Positions 1 to 8,993 of a stretch of 64,000 nt of DNA are shown piece after piece. Each line of letters begins with the position of its first letter. Positions within the stretch are counted from its first letter, which is position 1. The DNA is from Buttiauxella selenatireducens. Lineage in GTDB: Bacteria; Pseudomonadota; Gammaproteobacteria; Enterobacterales; Enterobacteriaceae. Below the pieces are notes generated by a model that was not told the origin of the DNA, did no database searches, and saw nothing but the letters and a program-made list of their open reading frames with translations. The stretch covers positions 248,001-312,000 of the forward strand of contig NZ_CP133838.1 in NCBI RefSeq assembly GCF_031432975.1. The letters are read 5' to 3'. The position numbers and the translations under genes were made by a program.

Positions 1-2
1 AG

Positions 3-1445
3 GTTCTGGCGGCGGGCGTTAACTTCATGGTTGTCCATGACATGCTGCCGCTGGCGTCTATCTTCGTAGAACCGGCGAAAATCCTGTTCCTGAACAACGC
101 AATCAACCACGGTATCTTCTCACCGTTGGGTATTCAGCAATCTCACGAACTGGGCAAATCAATCTTCTTCCTGATTGAAGCAAACCCAGGCCCAGGTATG
201 GGCGTGCTGATGGCGTACATGTTCTTCGGTCGCGGTAATGCTAAGCAGTCTGCGGGCGGCGCGGCAATCATCCACTTCCTGGGTGGTATCCACGAAATTT
301 ACTTCCCGTATGTGCTGATGAACCCACGTCTGATCCTGGCCGTTATCCTCGGCGGTATGACTGGTGTGTTCACTCTGACTATCCTGAACGGCGGCTTGGT
401 TTCTCCGGCATCTCCGGGTTCCATCCTGGCGGTTCTGGCGATGACGCCAAAAGGTGCTTACTTCGCAAACATTGCAGCGATTGTGGCGGCAACGGCGGTT
501 TCCTTCGTGGTTTCAGCGATTCTGCTGAAAACCAGCAAAGTGAAAGAAGAAGACGATATCGAAGCAGCGGCTCGCCGTATGGCTGAGATGAAAGCGGAAT
601 CCAAAGGCGGCGCTGCGCCACTGGCGGTCGGTGCGGGTCTGTCTAACGACCTGAGCCACGTACGCAAAATCATCGTTGCGTGTGATGCGGGTATGGGTTC
701 AAGTGCCATGGGTGCTGGCGTGCTGCGTAAGAAAGTCAACGACGCAGGCCTGAAGAATATCTCCGTCACTAACTGTGCAATCAACAGCTTGCCGGATGAT
801 GTCGACCTGGTGATTACGCACCGTGACCTGACCGAGCGTGCGATGCGCCAGGTTCCACAGGCACAGCATATTTCCCTGACTAACTTCCTCGACAGCAGCC
901 TGTACGCCAACCTGACCGAGCGTCTGGTGGCTTCTCATAACCTGAGCGAGAAAGAAGTTAAGGTCATGACCAGCCTGGAAGACAGCTTTGTGCCAAGCGA
1001 AGAAGGGCTGTTCCGTCTGGGCGCAGGTAACATGTTCCTCGGCTTGACTGCTGCGACAAAAGAAGAAGCGATTCGCTTTGCCGGTGAGCAGTTGGTGAAC
1101 GGTGGTTACGTGCAGCCTGAGTATGTGGATGCGATGTTTGAACGCGAAAAACTGACCCCAACCTATCTGGGTGAAGGTATCGCCGTTCCACACGGTACGG
1201 TTGAAGCGAAAGACCGTGTACTGAAAACCGGCGTTGTATTCTGCCAGTATCCACACGGTGTTCACTTCGGTGAAGAGTCTGATGATATTGCCCGTCTGGT
1301 TATCGGTATTGCTGCTCGTAATAACGAACACATCCAGGTCATCACCAGCCTGACCAACGCGCTGGATGATGAGTCAGTGATTGAGCGTCTGGCGAATACC
1401 ACCAGTGTTCAGGAAGTGCTCGACCTGCTGGCAGGTAAGAAGTAA
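3..1445 (+). CDS. mtlA: PTS mannitol-specific EIICBA, MtlA (5' truncated by window edge)
   Basis: Imports D-mannitol across the inner membrane and phosphorylates it to mannitol-1-phosphate. The frame is open to the left edge and codons upstream of the first ATG (27) continue the family sequence, so roughly the first 155 residues lie outside the window. Present are the C-terminal half of the membrane EIIC domain, the EIIB domain with the phosphocysteine loop VACDAGMGSS, and the EIIA domain with the phosphohistidine motif AVPHGT. The fused C-B-A order is that of E. coli MtlA (637 aa). mtlD and mtlR follow on the same strand, as in the classical mtlADR operon. Confidence 0.97.
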   Translation, partial: VLAAGVNFMVVHDMLPLASIFVEPAKILFLNNAINHGIFSPLGIQQSHELGKSIFFLIEANPGPGMGVLMAYMFFGRGNAKQSAGGAAIIHFLGGIHEIYFPYVLMNPRLILAVILGGMTGVFTLTILNGGLVSPASPGSILAVLAMTPKGAYFANIAAIVAATAVSFVVSAILLKTSKVKEEDDIEAAARRMAEMKAESKGGAAPLAVGAGLSNDLSHVRKIIVACDAGMGSSAMGAGVLRKKVNDAGLKNISVTNCAINSLPDDVDLVITHRDLTERAMRQVPQAQHISLTNFLDSSLYANLTERLVASHNLSEKEVKVMTSLEDSFVPSEEGLFRLGAGNMFLGLTAATKEEAIRFAGEQLVNGGYVQPEYVDAMFEREKLTPTYLGEGIAVPHGTVEAKDRVLKTGVVFCQYPHGVHFGEESDDIARLVIGIAARNNEHIQVITSLTNALDDESVIERLANTTSVQEVLDLLAGKK

Positions 1446-1469
1446 GGAGTGGTGTGGGTGGCTTTGGTC

Positions 1470-1665
1470 GCCCTCACCCCGGCCCTCTCCCCCTGGAGAG
1501 GGAGTAAAGCAAGCCCCCTTTCGCAGGAGAGGGTGAAAACGAACAATCCCCTCTCTCGCAGGAGAGGGTGAAAACGAATAATCCCCTCTCCCTCAGGGAG
1601 AGGGTTAGGGTGAGGGTGGTCAGTACCACAAGCCTCCTCACCCGAACCCTCTCGGGTGATTCAAA
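1470..1665. repeat. REP-like GC-rich palindromic repeat cluster between mtlA and mtlD
   Basis: The left arm CCCTCACCCCGGCCCTCTCC and the right arm GGGAGAGGGTTAGGGTGAGG flank two copies of a unit beginning GCAGGAGAGGGTGAAAACGA, spaced 35 bp (about 1525 and 1560). A separate perfect 8-bp stem, TCACCCGA/TCGGGTGA, lies at 1638-1659 just before mtlD. The element is the same family as those at rhaA-rhaD and rhaD-fucO in this window. Inside an operon such hairpins could stabilise mtlA mRNA or lower downstream expression; that is inference. Confidence 0.8.
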
Positions 1666-1683
1666 TTTAAGAAGGTAAACGAC

Positions 1684-2829
1684 ATGAAAGCATTACATTT
1701 TGGCGCAGGTAATATCGGACGTGGCTTTATCGGCAAACTGTTGGCAGATGCCGGTATCCAACTGACCTTTGCGGACGTCAATCAAACCGTACTGGATGCG
1801 CTGAACGAGCGTCATAGCTACCAGGTTCATGTGGTAGGTGAGCAAAAGCAAATCGATACCGTTTCTAATGTGAATGCCGTCAGTAGCATCGGTGAAGATG
1901 TTGTCACGCTGATTGCCGACGTTGACCTGGTCACTACGGCCGTCGGGCCTGTCGTTCTGGAGCGTATTGCGCCAGCAGTGGCAAAAGGTCTGGTTTTGCG
2001 TCGTACCAATGGCAATGAAAAACCTCTGAATATTATCGCGTGCGAGAACATGGTGCGTGGCACCAGCCAGCTTAAAGCCCATGTCATGAAGGTGCTTTCT
2101 GAGGATGATCAGGCTTGGGTTGAGCAGCACGTTGGTTTCGTGGATTCCGCCGTTGACCGCATTGTCCCTCCTTCAGAATCTGCTACTAACGATCCGCTTG
2201 AAGTCACCGTTGAAACATTCAGCGAGTGGATTGTTGATAAAACTCAGTTCAAAGGTGACCTGCCGAACATTCCTGGCATGGAACTTACTGATAATCTGAT
2301 GGCGTTTGTTGAACGTAAGCTCTTCACGCTGAATACCGGTCATGCTATAACCGCGTACCTTGGTCAGCTTGCGGGCCATCAGACCATTCGCGATGCGATT
2401 CTGGATGAGAAAATCCGTGCTGTGGTGAAAGGGGCGATGGACGAAAGCGGCGCGGTGTTGATCAAACGCTATGGCTTTGACGCTGACAAACATGCGGCCT
2501 ATATCCAGAAAATCCTGGGTCGTTTCGAAAACCCATATCTGAAAGATGATGTGGAACGCGTGGGTCGCCAACCTTTGCGTAAATTAAGTGCGGGCGACCG
2601 TCTGATTAAACCGTTGTTGGGCACTATCGAATACGGTTTACCGCACCTGAACCTGGTCAAAGGGATTGCGGCGGCGATGCATTATCGCAGCGAGCAAGAT
2701 CCGCAAGCGCAGGAACTGGAGCAGTTGCTGGCTGAAAAAGGCCCACAGGCTACGCTTGCTGAAATATCTGGCCTTGATGCAAATAGCGATGTTGTCGCAC
2801 AAGCAGTGGATGCCTATAACGGCAAATAG
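1684..2829 (+). CDS. mtlD: Mannitol-1-phosphate 5-dehydrogenase
   Basis: Oxidises mannitol-1-phosphate to fructose-6-phosphate with NAD in the cytoplasm, the step after MtlA. The 381-aa product has an N-terminal Rossmann motif [13 protein letters not shown] and the polyol-dehydrogenase segment [16 protein letters not shown] near residue 215. Length is one residue short of the E. coli enzyme. The start has a good AAGAAGG ribosome site. It is separated from mtlA by the repeat cluster and followed 70 bp later by mtlR. Confidence 0.97.
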   Translation: MKALHFGAGNIGRGFIGKLLADAGIQLTFADVNQTVLDALNERHSYQVHVVGEQKQIDTVSNVNAVSSIGEDVVTLIADVDLVTTAVGPVVLERIAPAVAKGLVLRRTNGNEKPLNIIACENMVRGTSQLKAHVMKVLSEDDQAWVEQHVGFVDSAVDRIVPPSESATNDPLEVTVETFSEWIVDKTQFKGDLPNIPGMELTDNLMAFVERKLFTLNTGHAITAYLGQLAGHQTIRDAILDEKIRAVVKGAMDESGAVLIKRYGFDADKHAAYIQKILGRFENPYLKDDVERVGRQPLRKLSAGDRLIKPLLGTIEYGLPHLNLVKGIAAAMHYRSEQDPQAQELEQLLAEKGPQATLAEISGLDANSDVVAQAVDAYNGK

Positions 2830-2899
2830 TGATGTAAAGCGGGTGCAGTAGCAGCAGTAGACGCTGCACCCAATAATACTTTTAGTGATGTAGGCAACG

Positions 2900-3436
2900 A
2901 TGGAAGAAACCCAGGCCTTTGAAAACCGTGTGCTTGAGCGTCTTAATGCTGGCAAAACCGTACGCAGCCTGCTCATTGCCGCTGTTGAGCTTCTCACCGA
3001 AGCGGTTAATATCCTGGTGCTTCAGGTATTCCGTAAAGACGACTATGCGGTGAAATATGCCGTTGAGCCGCTGCTGGATGGTGATGGCCCATTAGGTGAT
3101 CTTTCCGTCCGTCTCAAACTCATCTACGGTCTTGGCGTGCTCAATCGCACGGAATACGAAGATTGCGAGCTGTTGATGGCCCTGCGTGAAGAACTCAATC
3201 ACGACGGCAACGAATACACGTTTACCGACGATGAGATGCTTGGCCCATTTGGTGAATTGCATTGCGTTTCAGCGCTACCGCCGACGCCAAAGTTTGTTGA
3301 TGGCAGCGATCCTGAGTTGTTCATCATGCAAAAACAGCGTTATCAGCAAATCGTTCGTTCAACGATGGTGCTTTCCCTGACCGAGCTGATCTCACGGATC
3401 AGCTTAAAAAAAGCCTTCCAGAAGCCATCTCGATAG
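2900..3436 (+). CDS. mtlR: Mannitol operon repressor MtlR
   Basis: Represses the mtl operon. The 178-aa product is strongly similar to E. coli MtlR from its internal methionine onward (MEETQAFENRVLERLNAGKTV). The longer N-terminus annotated for E. coli cannot exist here because an in-frame TAG lies 9 bp upstream of this ATG. The protein is mostly helical and has no obvious helix-turn-helix; the known family works without a canonical DNA-binding domain. It is the last gene of mtlADR. Confidence 0.95.
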   Translation: MEETQAFENRVLERLNAGKTVRSLLIAAVELLTEAVNILVLQVFRKDDYAVKYAVEPLLDGDGPLGDLSVRLKLIYGLGVLNRTEYEDCELLMALREELNHDGNEYTFTDDEMLGPFGELHCVSALPPTPKFVDGSDPELFIMQKQRYQQIVRSTMVLSLTELISRISLKKAFQKPSR

Positions 3437-3510
3437 CAGTCCCTTTTCGCCCTCTTACGCCGAATGGTGTATCCTTGCCAGCAATAAAAGTTATTCACGG
3501 TTAATCAAAA

Positions 3511-3873
3511 ATGAAAGAAATCGAAAAAGCAGAAATCAAACGCCTGAGCGATCGTCTCGACGCTATCCGTCACGAGATGCCTGAATTGCATCTGATCAAT
3601 GACGCTGAGAAGTATGTTGAGCTGGAAAAAGAGAAAGCGAAGCTGGAAATCGAGATTGTTCGCCTGCAAGCGGTGCGCAACCAGAAGCTGAGCAAAGAAG
3701 CGCAAAAGCTGATGGCAATGCCGTACAAGCGTCCAATTACTAAGAAAGAACAAGCCGACATGGGCAAGCTGAAAAAAGCAGTGCGCGGCCTGGTTATCGT
3801 CCATCCGATGACGGCGTTAGGTCGTGAGATGGACCTCGAAGAAATGACCGGTTTCTCTAAGACCGATTTCTAA
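3511..3873 (+). CDS. yibL: YibL family ribosome-associated protein
   Basis: A 120-aa basic, helical protein identical in length to E. coli YibL (DUF2810), reported to associate with ribosomes; the precise role is unknown. Residues 1-60 are rich in Glu/Lys heptads, suggesting a coiled coil, and the C-terminal half is basic with [18 protein letters not shown]. It follows mtlR by 74 bp, the same neighbour order as in E. coli, but probably has its own promoter. A hairpin terminator follows the stop. Confidence 0.93.
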   Translation: MKEIEKAEIKRLSDRLDAIRHEMPELHLINDAEKYVELEKEKAKLEIEIVRLQAVRNQKLSKEAQKLMAMPYKRPITKKEQADMGKLKKAVRGLVIVHPMTALGREMDLEEMTGFSKTDF

Positions 3874-3892
3874 TCGTTCTGCGGTGTTATAG

Positions 3893-3930
3893 GGCGGAAA
3901 AGCGTAAGTGCTTTCCGCCTTTTAAGTTTT
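3893..3930 (+). terminator. Rho-independent terminator after yibL
   Basis: Inverted repeat GGCGGAAA (3893-3900) and TTTCCGCC (3912-3919), followed by a T-rich stretch. It closes the mtl-yibL direction and separates it from the toxin-antitoxin pair. Confidence 0.75.
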
Positions 3931-4022
3931 TTGCGAAGCCCCTCCAGACCTTTCTCTCCTAATTTTTTTATCCCATAGATCAGCGCTAGTCTTACTTGCC
4001 CATTCAGCATGCATGATTCAAA

Positions 4023-4052
4023 ATAGGTATGAATCGAACGATTTATACCTAT
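4023..4052. promoter_or_regulatory. Palindromic operator upstream of the toxin-antitoxin pair
   Basis: A 30-bp near-perfect palindrome: arms ATAGGTAT (4023-4030) and ATACCTAT (4045-4052), with inner arms GAATCG/CGATTT one mismatch from perfect. It lies 23 bp before the antitoxin ATG. The position and symmetry fit autorepression by the antitoxin or the complex, as known for Phd/YefM systems. Binding itself is inferred. Confidence 0.65.
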
Positions 4053-4075
4053 TCAGGCGATATGAGGGTAGCGTT

Positions 4076-4330
4076 ATGTTAAGTTTCACAGCCAATCAGG
4101 CTAAAACCCAGTTCGGGGAAATGATTGCCAAAGCCCAGCGCGAGCCAGTAAGTATCACCAAAAATGGCAAGCCGTCTGTCGTTGTGATGTCCATAGAGGA
4201 TTACAACGAACTCGAAGCCATCAAGTTGCAAAGCCTGCGCGATAAGCTTGCCCGGTCGATTGCCCAGGCCCAAAACGGCCAGGTACATGACGGTGATACT
4301 GTTTTTGACGAGCTAATGAAGGATCTTTAA
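4076..4330 (+). CDS. Type II antitoxin, Phd/YefM family
   Basis: An 84-aa antitoxin starting MLSFTANQAKTQFGEMI. The Phd/YefM DNA-binding fold is recognised by the opening SFTANQAKTQFG and the ISITKNGKPSVVVMS-like strand near residues 24-40; the C-terminus (HDGDTVFDELMKDL) would wrap and inhibit the toxin. The ATG at 4076 is preferred over the longer frame because the upstream part would run through the palindromic operator and this ATG has a GAGGGT ribosome site. The stop overlaps the toxin start (TAATG), implying translational coupling. Confidence 0.85.
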   Translation: MLSFTANQAKTQFGEMIAKAQREPVSITKNGKPSVVVMSIEDYNELEAIKLQSLRDKLARSIAQAQNGQVHDGDTVFDELMKDL

Positions 4331-4635
4331 TGGCTTGCTACAAACTGACGGAAGATGCGCGAGAGGATTTGCGCGAGATAAAGGGATTTTCGCTGAAACA
4401 GTTTGGCGGGCTGGTGGCTCGTGATTATCTGGCGGGGATGCGGGTCACGTTGCAACATTTGGCTGAAATGCCCCATATGGGAACCGACGAAGCGGAAGAT
4501 TTGCTTCCAGGCGTATGGAGTTTTCCCTATATGAGCCATGCAATCTATTACCGCGTTGTGACAGATGGCATTACGGTTATTGGCATTATTCACCAGAGCA
4601 GATTACCCAGACGATTACTGAATCGAGAGCGGTGA
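4330..4635 (+). CDS. Type II toxin, RelE/ParE superfamily
   Basis: A 101-aa basic protein starting MACYKLTEDAREDL. The N-terminal helix pattern (tEdAreDLreI), the central MPHMGTD segment, and the C-terminal HAIYYRV...VIGIIHQSR strand-turn are typical of ParE-type toxins, which act on DNA gyrase or the ribosome; the target cannot be told here. It overlaps the antitoxin by one base. Pairing of a Phd-type antitoxin with a ParE-like toxin is a known hybrid arrangement. Confidence 0.85.
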   Translation: MACYKLTEDAREDLREIKGFSLKQFGGLVARDYLAGMRVTLQHLAEMPHMGTDEAEDLLPGVWSFPYMSHAIYYRVVTDGITVIGIIHQSRLPRRLLNRER

Positions 4636-4639
4636 TTTA

Positions 4640-4664
4640 AAGCCCGCAGGTTTCCCCGCGGGCC
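4640..4664 (-). terminator. Hairpin terminator shared by the toxin gene and ghrB
   Basis: GCCCGC (4642-4647) pairs with GCGGGC (4658-4663) between two convergent genes. On the minus strand it is followed by CTTTAAA, giving a modest T run after ghrB. Confidence 0.55.
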
Positions 4665-4671
4665 CTAAGAT

Positions 4672-5646
4672 TTACTTCAACACCTGTGGATTCACGCAAT
4701 TTTCTTTCACTTTGCCACTCAGAGCAGCAATCAAATTATCTACCGCGCAGGCGGCCATGTTGTAGCGTGTTTCGTGTGTCGCAGAACCAATATGCGGCAG
4801 TGCCACGACATTCGGCAGACTGAGAAGCGGCGAGTCAACAGGCAGCGGTTCTTGCTCAAACACATCCAGACCTGCGGCGTGAATGGTGCCGTCTACCAGT
4901 GCCTGAATTAACGCTTTTTCGTCAACGACAGGGCCGCGTCCGGCATTAATTAAGATGGCAGACGACTTCATTTTTGCCAGTTGCTCTGCGCCAATCAGAT
5001 GATACGTTTCATCGGTCAACGGCAGAGAAATACAGACGAAATCAGATTCGGCCAGCAGGGTATCCAGGTTGCAATAGCGGGCGTTAAAGCGGTCTTCCGC
5101 TTCTTGATGATGGCGACGGGCGTTATACAAGATTGGCATGTTGAAGCCGAAGTGCGCGCGTTGTGCCAGCGCCAGACCAATGCGGCCCATACCCAGAATA
5201 CCTAACGTTTTATGGTGCACATCGATACCAAACCAATCCGCTCCGATGCTGCCTTTCCACTCGCCAATTTTCACACGTTCTGCCACTTCCAGCGCCCGGC
5301 GAGCTGTCGCCAGCACCAGCGTCATCATGGTATCTGCGACGGTTTCAGTCAGGACCGTTGGCGTATGCATCAGCACAATCTGGCGTTCAGTGAGCGCTTC
5401 AACATCAAAGTTGTCGTAACCCACGGAAACGGTAGAGGCGGCGCGCAGTTTGGGGGTGTGTTCCAGAAACGCTTTATCGACTTTCTCGCTGGAGCCCAGA
5501 ATTCCTTCCGCTTCGGCAAATGTCTGCGCATTTTGCTTGATGGTTTCCGGGCTTAAATCTTTCAACTGAGTGACGGTAAAGTGGCTTTCAAGACGGGTAA
5601 GCAGGTCGTCAGGTAGGGTTTTGTAGAGGATGACGGGCGGCTTCAT
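4672..5646 (-). CDS. ghrB: Glyoxylate/hydroxypyruvate/2-ketogluconate reductase GhrB
   Basis: NAD(P)H-dependent 2-hydroxyacid dehydrogenase of 324 aa, the E. coli GhrB (TkrA) length and sequence type. Visible features are the Rossmann motif [14 protein letters not shown] near residue 150, the [10 protein letters not shown] segment with the substrate-binding Arg near 237, and the catalytic His in [10 protein letters not shown] near 285. In Pseudomonas, kguEKT is followed by kguD, a reductase of the same superfamily. Here ghrB lies 66 bp downstream of kguT on the same strand, so it likely fills the kguD role or reduces 2-ketogluconate directly. Confidence 0.93.
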   Translation of the reverse strand: MKPPVILYKTLPDDLLTRLESHFTVTQLKDLSPETIKQNAQTFAEAEGILGSSEKVDKAFLEHTPKLRAASTVSVGYDNFDVEALTERQIVLMHTPTVLTETVADTMMTLVLATARRALEVAERVKIGEWKGSIGADWFGIDVHHKTLGILGMGRIGLALAQRAHFGFNMPILYNARRHHQEAEDRFNARYCNLDTLLAESDFVCISLPLTDETYHLIGAEQLAKMKSSAILINAGRGPVVDEKALIQALVDGTIHAAGLDVFEQEPLPVDSPLLSLPNVVALPHIGSATHETRYNMAACAVDNLIAALSGKVKENCVNPQVLK

Positions 5647-5712
5647 GGCGTTCTCCGATAAGCAGTTAAAAACAGTAACAGTCAGGCGGCATAACGGCCG
5701 CCTGACTCGAGA

Positions 5713-6996
5713 TTAGGCGTGGTGTGCTCCCACCGGAACGTGTTGGTTTATCGCCGGTTTTACGATCAGAGTTAGCCACACAGAGGCGAGCAATGCTACC
5801 CCCATAAAAACATAGGAAGCGGATGGGCTGCCCGTTGCACCGTTAAGGTAGCCAACAAACCAGGAGCCAACAAATGAGCCCAATGCACCCATGCTGTTAA
5901 TTAATGCCATTGCGCCACCGGCAACGTTGCGGGGCAGCATTTCGGGGATAATCGCAAAGAACGGGCCGTAGGGGGCGTACATTGCGGCACCGGCAATCAC
6001 GAGCAGGGTGTAGGAAACCCAGAAATGGTCAGCGCCTACCAGCCAGGAGCCGAGGAATGCCATGGCACCAATCAGCAGCAGAGGCCAGACGAACAGTTTA
6101 CGGTTCTGCATTTTGTCTGAGGCCCAGGAAACCACAATCATCGCGATAGTTGCCGCCAGATACGGAACCGATGACAGCCAGCCGACTTCCACCATTCCCA
6201 TGCCAGCCGCCCCAGCGCCACGGATGATCGAGGGCAGCCACAAAACGAAGCCATATACGCCGATGCTCCAGCAGAAATATTGCATACACAGCAGCACAAC
6301 ATTGCGCGAGCGGAATGCTTCGCTGTAGTTACGCACCGCTTTAATTCCTTGCTGCTCTTTTTCGAGCTGCGCCTGTAACGCGGCTTTTTCGTCTTCAGAC
6401 AACCAGCCCACCTGCGCAGGTTTATCTTTTACCAGCACCCACCAGGCAAAGGCCCAGATAACCGCTGGAATGCCTTCGAAGATAAACATTTCGCGCCAGC
6501 CGAAGGCCTGAATCAGGTAGCCTGAAACCACCGACATCCACAGTACCGTGACCGGATTACCGAGGATTAAGAAGGTGTTAGCTCTTGAACGCTCGGATTT
6601 AGTGAACCAGTTACTGATGTAAATCAGCATCGCTGGCATCACGGCGGCTTCCACCACGCCGAGGATAAAGCGAATGGCAGCCAGTGCCGGAATATTGCTG
6701 ACCATGCCAGTCAACGACGCGCAGCCGCCCCACAAAATCAGGCAAACGAAGATAAGTTTGCGCACGCTGCGACGTTCGGCATACATCGCACCGGGGATCT
6801 GGAAGAAGAAATACCCCAGGAAAAACAGCGCCCCCAGTAACGACGAGATCCCTTTGGTAATGCCCAGGTCGTCGTTAATGCCTGCGGCGGAAGCAAAACT
6901 AAAGTTGGCACGATCGAGGTACGCCAGGCTATACGTGATGAACACGATTGGCATGATGTACCACCAACGTTTTGGCGCAATAGTATGGGTTTTCAT
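5713..6996 (-). CDS. kguT: MFS 2-ketogluconate transporter
   Basis: A 427-aa major facilitator with about 12 hydrophobic segments and an anion:cation symporter (ACS) family pattern: an early transmembrane segment with AYLDRANFSFA, a first cytoplasmic loop MYAERRSVRKL, and a central loop DKPAQVGWLSEDEK. It resembles KguT, the 2-ketogluconate importer. It sits between kguK (82 bp upstream) and ghrB in a single-direction operon. Substrate is inferred from context: the ACS family also includes hexuronate and galactonate carriers. Confidence 0.82.
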   Translation of the reverse strand: MKTHTIAPKRWWYIMPIVFITYSLAYLDRANFSFASAAGINDDLGITKGISSLLGALFFLGYFFFQIPGAMYAERRSVRKLIFVCLILWGGCASLTGMVSNIPALAAIRFILGVVEAAVMPAMLIYISNWFTKSERSRANTFLILGNPVTVLWMSVVSGYLIQAFGWREMFIFEGIPAVIWAFAWWVLVKDKPAQVGWLSEDEKAALQAQLEKEQQGIKAVRNYSEAFRSRNVVLLCMQYFCWSIGVYGFVLWLPSIIRGAGAAGMGMVEVGWLSSVPYLAATIAMIVVSWASDKMQNRKLFVWPLLLIGAMAFLGSWLVGADHFWVSYTLLVIAGAAMYAPYGPFFAIIPEMLPRNVAGGAMALINSMGALGSFVGSWFVGYLNGATGSPSASYVFMGVALLASVWLTLIVKPAINQHVPVGAHHA

Positions 6997-7078
6997 AGGC
7001 TAGCCTCTATGTTGAGGAGAGTCGCATCATGCCGAGTGTAGGGCACAGCCGATGCAGTCTTTTAATTTTGGGTAGTGT

Positions 7079-8017
7079 TTATTCGCCAAGCGCCGCTCGG
7101 GTGGGTAACCCTTCGCTGTCGCCGATGACTTGTATCGCCAGTGAGCCGATTTTATTCCCGCGGCTAACGGCTTGTGGTAAAGATTTTCCTTCGAGCAGGG
7201 CACTTATCACGCCCACCGCAAAGCCGTCTCCGGCACCGACGGTGTCGATAACGTTTTCCACTCTCACTGCGCTCACCGCGCCTTTTTCACCGTCGGCAGT
7301 TTTGAACCAGGCACCGTCAGCGCCTGTTTTCAACACCACGGTTTTCACACCGTGATCCAGATAAAAATCAGCAATCGCTTCTGGGGTTTTTTGCCCAGTC
7401 AGCAATGCACCTTCGCTCAAACCGGGCAGAACCCAATCGGCCTGGAAAGCGAGTGTATTCAACTGCTTCACCATTTCTGCTTCGCTTTTCCACAACACCG
7501 GACGCAGATTTGGGTCGAAAGAAATCGTTTTGCCTTTCTGTTTCATTACCCGTGCGGCGTGATTGAGCAGTTCCAAAGAGCTGTCAGAAAGCGCTGCCGC
7601 CACACCGCTCAAATGCAAATGGCGTGCGGAACAGAAGTACTCTTCATTGAAATCGGCAATGGATAAATGGCTGGCAGCCGAGCCTTTACGGAAATACTCC
7701 ACAATGGGATCGGTTCCATTTTCGGCTTTAGATTTGAGCTGGAAGCCGGTTGCATAGCGCTCGTCAGTGGTGACGCCACGGTCGTCGATTTGCTCTTTCG
7801 CCAACTGCTGCTGCACATAGCGGCCAAATGAGTCGTTACCCACGCGGCTAACCCAACCCACTTTCAGCCCCAGGCGTGCAAGGCCGGTGGCGACGTTCAG
7901 TTCAGCGCCAGCCACGCGTTTGACAAACTGCTCTGCGGCGGCAAGGCTACCGGTTTGGCTGGCGACAAACATCGCCATCGCTTCACCAATGGTTATCACA
8001 TCAAGCTGTTTCGACAT
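7079..8017 (-). CDS. kguK: PfkB-family 2-ketogluconate kinase
   Basis: A 312-aa ribokinase/PfkB sugar kinase. It has the N-terminal sugar-binding strand DVITIGEAMAMF, the GAELNVATGLARLG segment, and the C-terminal ATP and catalytic motif DTVGAGDGFAVG near residue 255. Known KguK phosphorylates 2-ketogluconate to 2-keto-6-phosphogluconate. The gene starts only 3 bp after the kguE stop, so the two are translationally linked. 2-Keto-3-deoxygluconate kinases look similar; the operon context favours KguK. Confidence 0.82.
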   Translation of the reverse strand: MSKQLDVITIGEAMAMFVASQTGSLAAAEQFVKRVAGAELNVATGLARLGLKVGWVSRVGNDSFGRYVQQQLAKEQIDDRGVTTDERYATGFQLKSKAENGTDPIVEYFRKGSAASHLSIADFNEEYFCSARHLHLSGVAAALSDSSLELLNHAARVMKQKGKTISFDPNLRPVLWKSEAEMVKQLNTLAFQADWVLPGLSEGALLTGQKTPEAIADFYLDHGVKTVVLKTGADGAWFKTADGEKGAVSAVRVENVIDTVGAGDGFAVGVISALLEGKSLPQAVSRGNKIGSLAIQVIGDSEGLPTRAALGE

Positions 8018-8020
8018 CTC

Positions 8021-8770
8021 TTACTCCTCGCGTAATAAGTTGACGTAGTGGCGGGTGACCGCGGTCAGGTCACGGCCCTCAAGCGGAAATTCAATCCCGC
8101 GCGGCGCGTCGGCTGGCAGGTTTTTCAGTAATTCCAGCCAGCGTGGTTCAGCCTCATCCAGCGCGATGGCGCGGTAGTGATAATGGTGCGCAACGGCGGC
8201 TTTAACATGGATATAGCTGACAGACGGCGCAAGTACGCGAGCCGCGGCTTCTGGCGATTCATCGACCCACAGCCAGTTCGCCATATCAAAAGTGAGCGTT
8301 ACGGGAAGGTTCAGCACGTTGCAGGCGGCCTGGAAGCGCTGCATCGGGGCGAGTTTGCCGTAATTTGTCTGGTCGTTTTCCACCACCAGTGGCACATCGC
8401 TTTGAGCAAGCCACTGCTGCAAAAGAGGAAACTGCTGACTGCTACGGAAGTGGCCGAGAGAAAGTTTAAGCCAGCTGGCATTGAGCTGATGGGCTTCGAG
8501 CAGCAATGAAGGGATCAGGGGATTCAGTTTGCCGTTCTCAATGAACAGCGGCTCCGGTGCGGAATAGCAGGCCTGGAGATGGTGTTCAGCGATTTGCTGC
8601 GCCAGTTCTGGCAGGGCATCAAGCTGCACGGCGCTAAATAATTCGCGGCGGATTTCTACCCCGTCAGCACCGGCATTGGCGATGACAGGCAGCAATGCGT
8701 GTTGTCCACCCAGAGCGGCGATACGTTCGTGACCGTAAGCGGCGGTAACAATAATAATTTTTCTCGGCAT
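8021..8770 (-). CDS. kguE: Sugar phosphate isomerase/epimerase family protein, KguE-like
   Basis: A 249-aa TIM-barrel protein of the xylose-isomerase-like/AP-endonuclease 2 family: NAGADGVEIRRELF near residue 32, PLVVENDQTNYG near 127, DMANWLW near 160, and IHVKAAVAHH near 187 supply the expected metal-binding Glu, Asp and His residues. In Pseudomonas kguE is the first gene of the 2-ketogluconate operon; its reaction there is not well defined. It is first here too, downstream of a PtxS-type operator. Confidence 0.78.
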   Translation of the reverse strand: MPRKIIIVTAAYGHERIAALGGQHALLPVIANAGADGVEIRRELFSAVQLDALPELAQQIAEHHLQACYSAPEPLFIENGKLNPLIPSLLLEAHQLNASWLKLSLGHFRSSQQFPLLQQWLAQSDVPLVVENDQTNYGKLAPMQRFQAACNVLNLPVTLTFDMANWLWVDESPEAAARVLAPSVSYIHVKAAVAHHYHYRAIALDEAEPRWLELLKNLPADAPRGIEFPLEGRDLTAVTRHYVNLLREE

Positions 8771-8810
8771 TAACTTCTTCCGGCGTCGTAATGGTCTCTA
8801 TTACGCTAGA

Positions 8811-8824
8811 TGGAACCGGTTCCA
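8811..8824. promoter_or_regulatory. PtxS-type LacI-family operator before kguE
   Basis: Perfect 14-bp palindrome TGGAACCGGTTCCA, 41 bp upstream of the kguE start. It differs by one symmetric base pair from TGAAACCGGTTTCA, recalled as the operator of Pseudomonas PtxS. A LacI-family gene lies immediately upstream, so 2-ketogluconate-responsive repression of the operon is the likely role. Confidence 0.8.
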
Positions 8825-8874
8825 AAGAAAAGCCAGGGATAGCTAATTTATGATCGCTATCACGAACAAACTCC

Positions 8875-8993
8875 CTAAGTAATTCGGGCCGCATTGCGGC
8901 GGCAAAGGAACGAGTCCCAATGAGCTTACTAAAGTAAGTGATTTGGGCGAGTGAGTGCAGCCAACAAAGATGCGGCTTGAATTAGGACGGGAA
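8875..8993. repeat. ERIC (enterobacterial repetitive intergenic consensus) element
   Basis: About 119 bp with the ERIC central inverted repeat AGCTTACTAAAGTAAGTGA and outer arm GCGGCTTGAATTAGGACGGG, matching the remembered ERIC consensus. It fills the space between the ptxS stop and the kgu operator, so a read-through transcript from ptxS would carry a long stem-loop. Confidence 0.8.
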
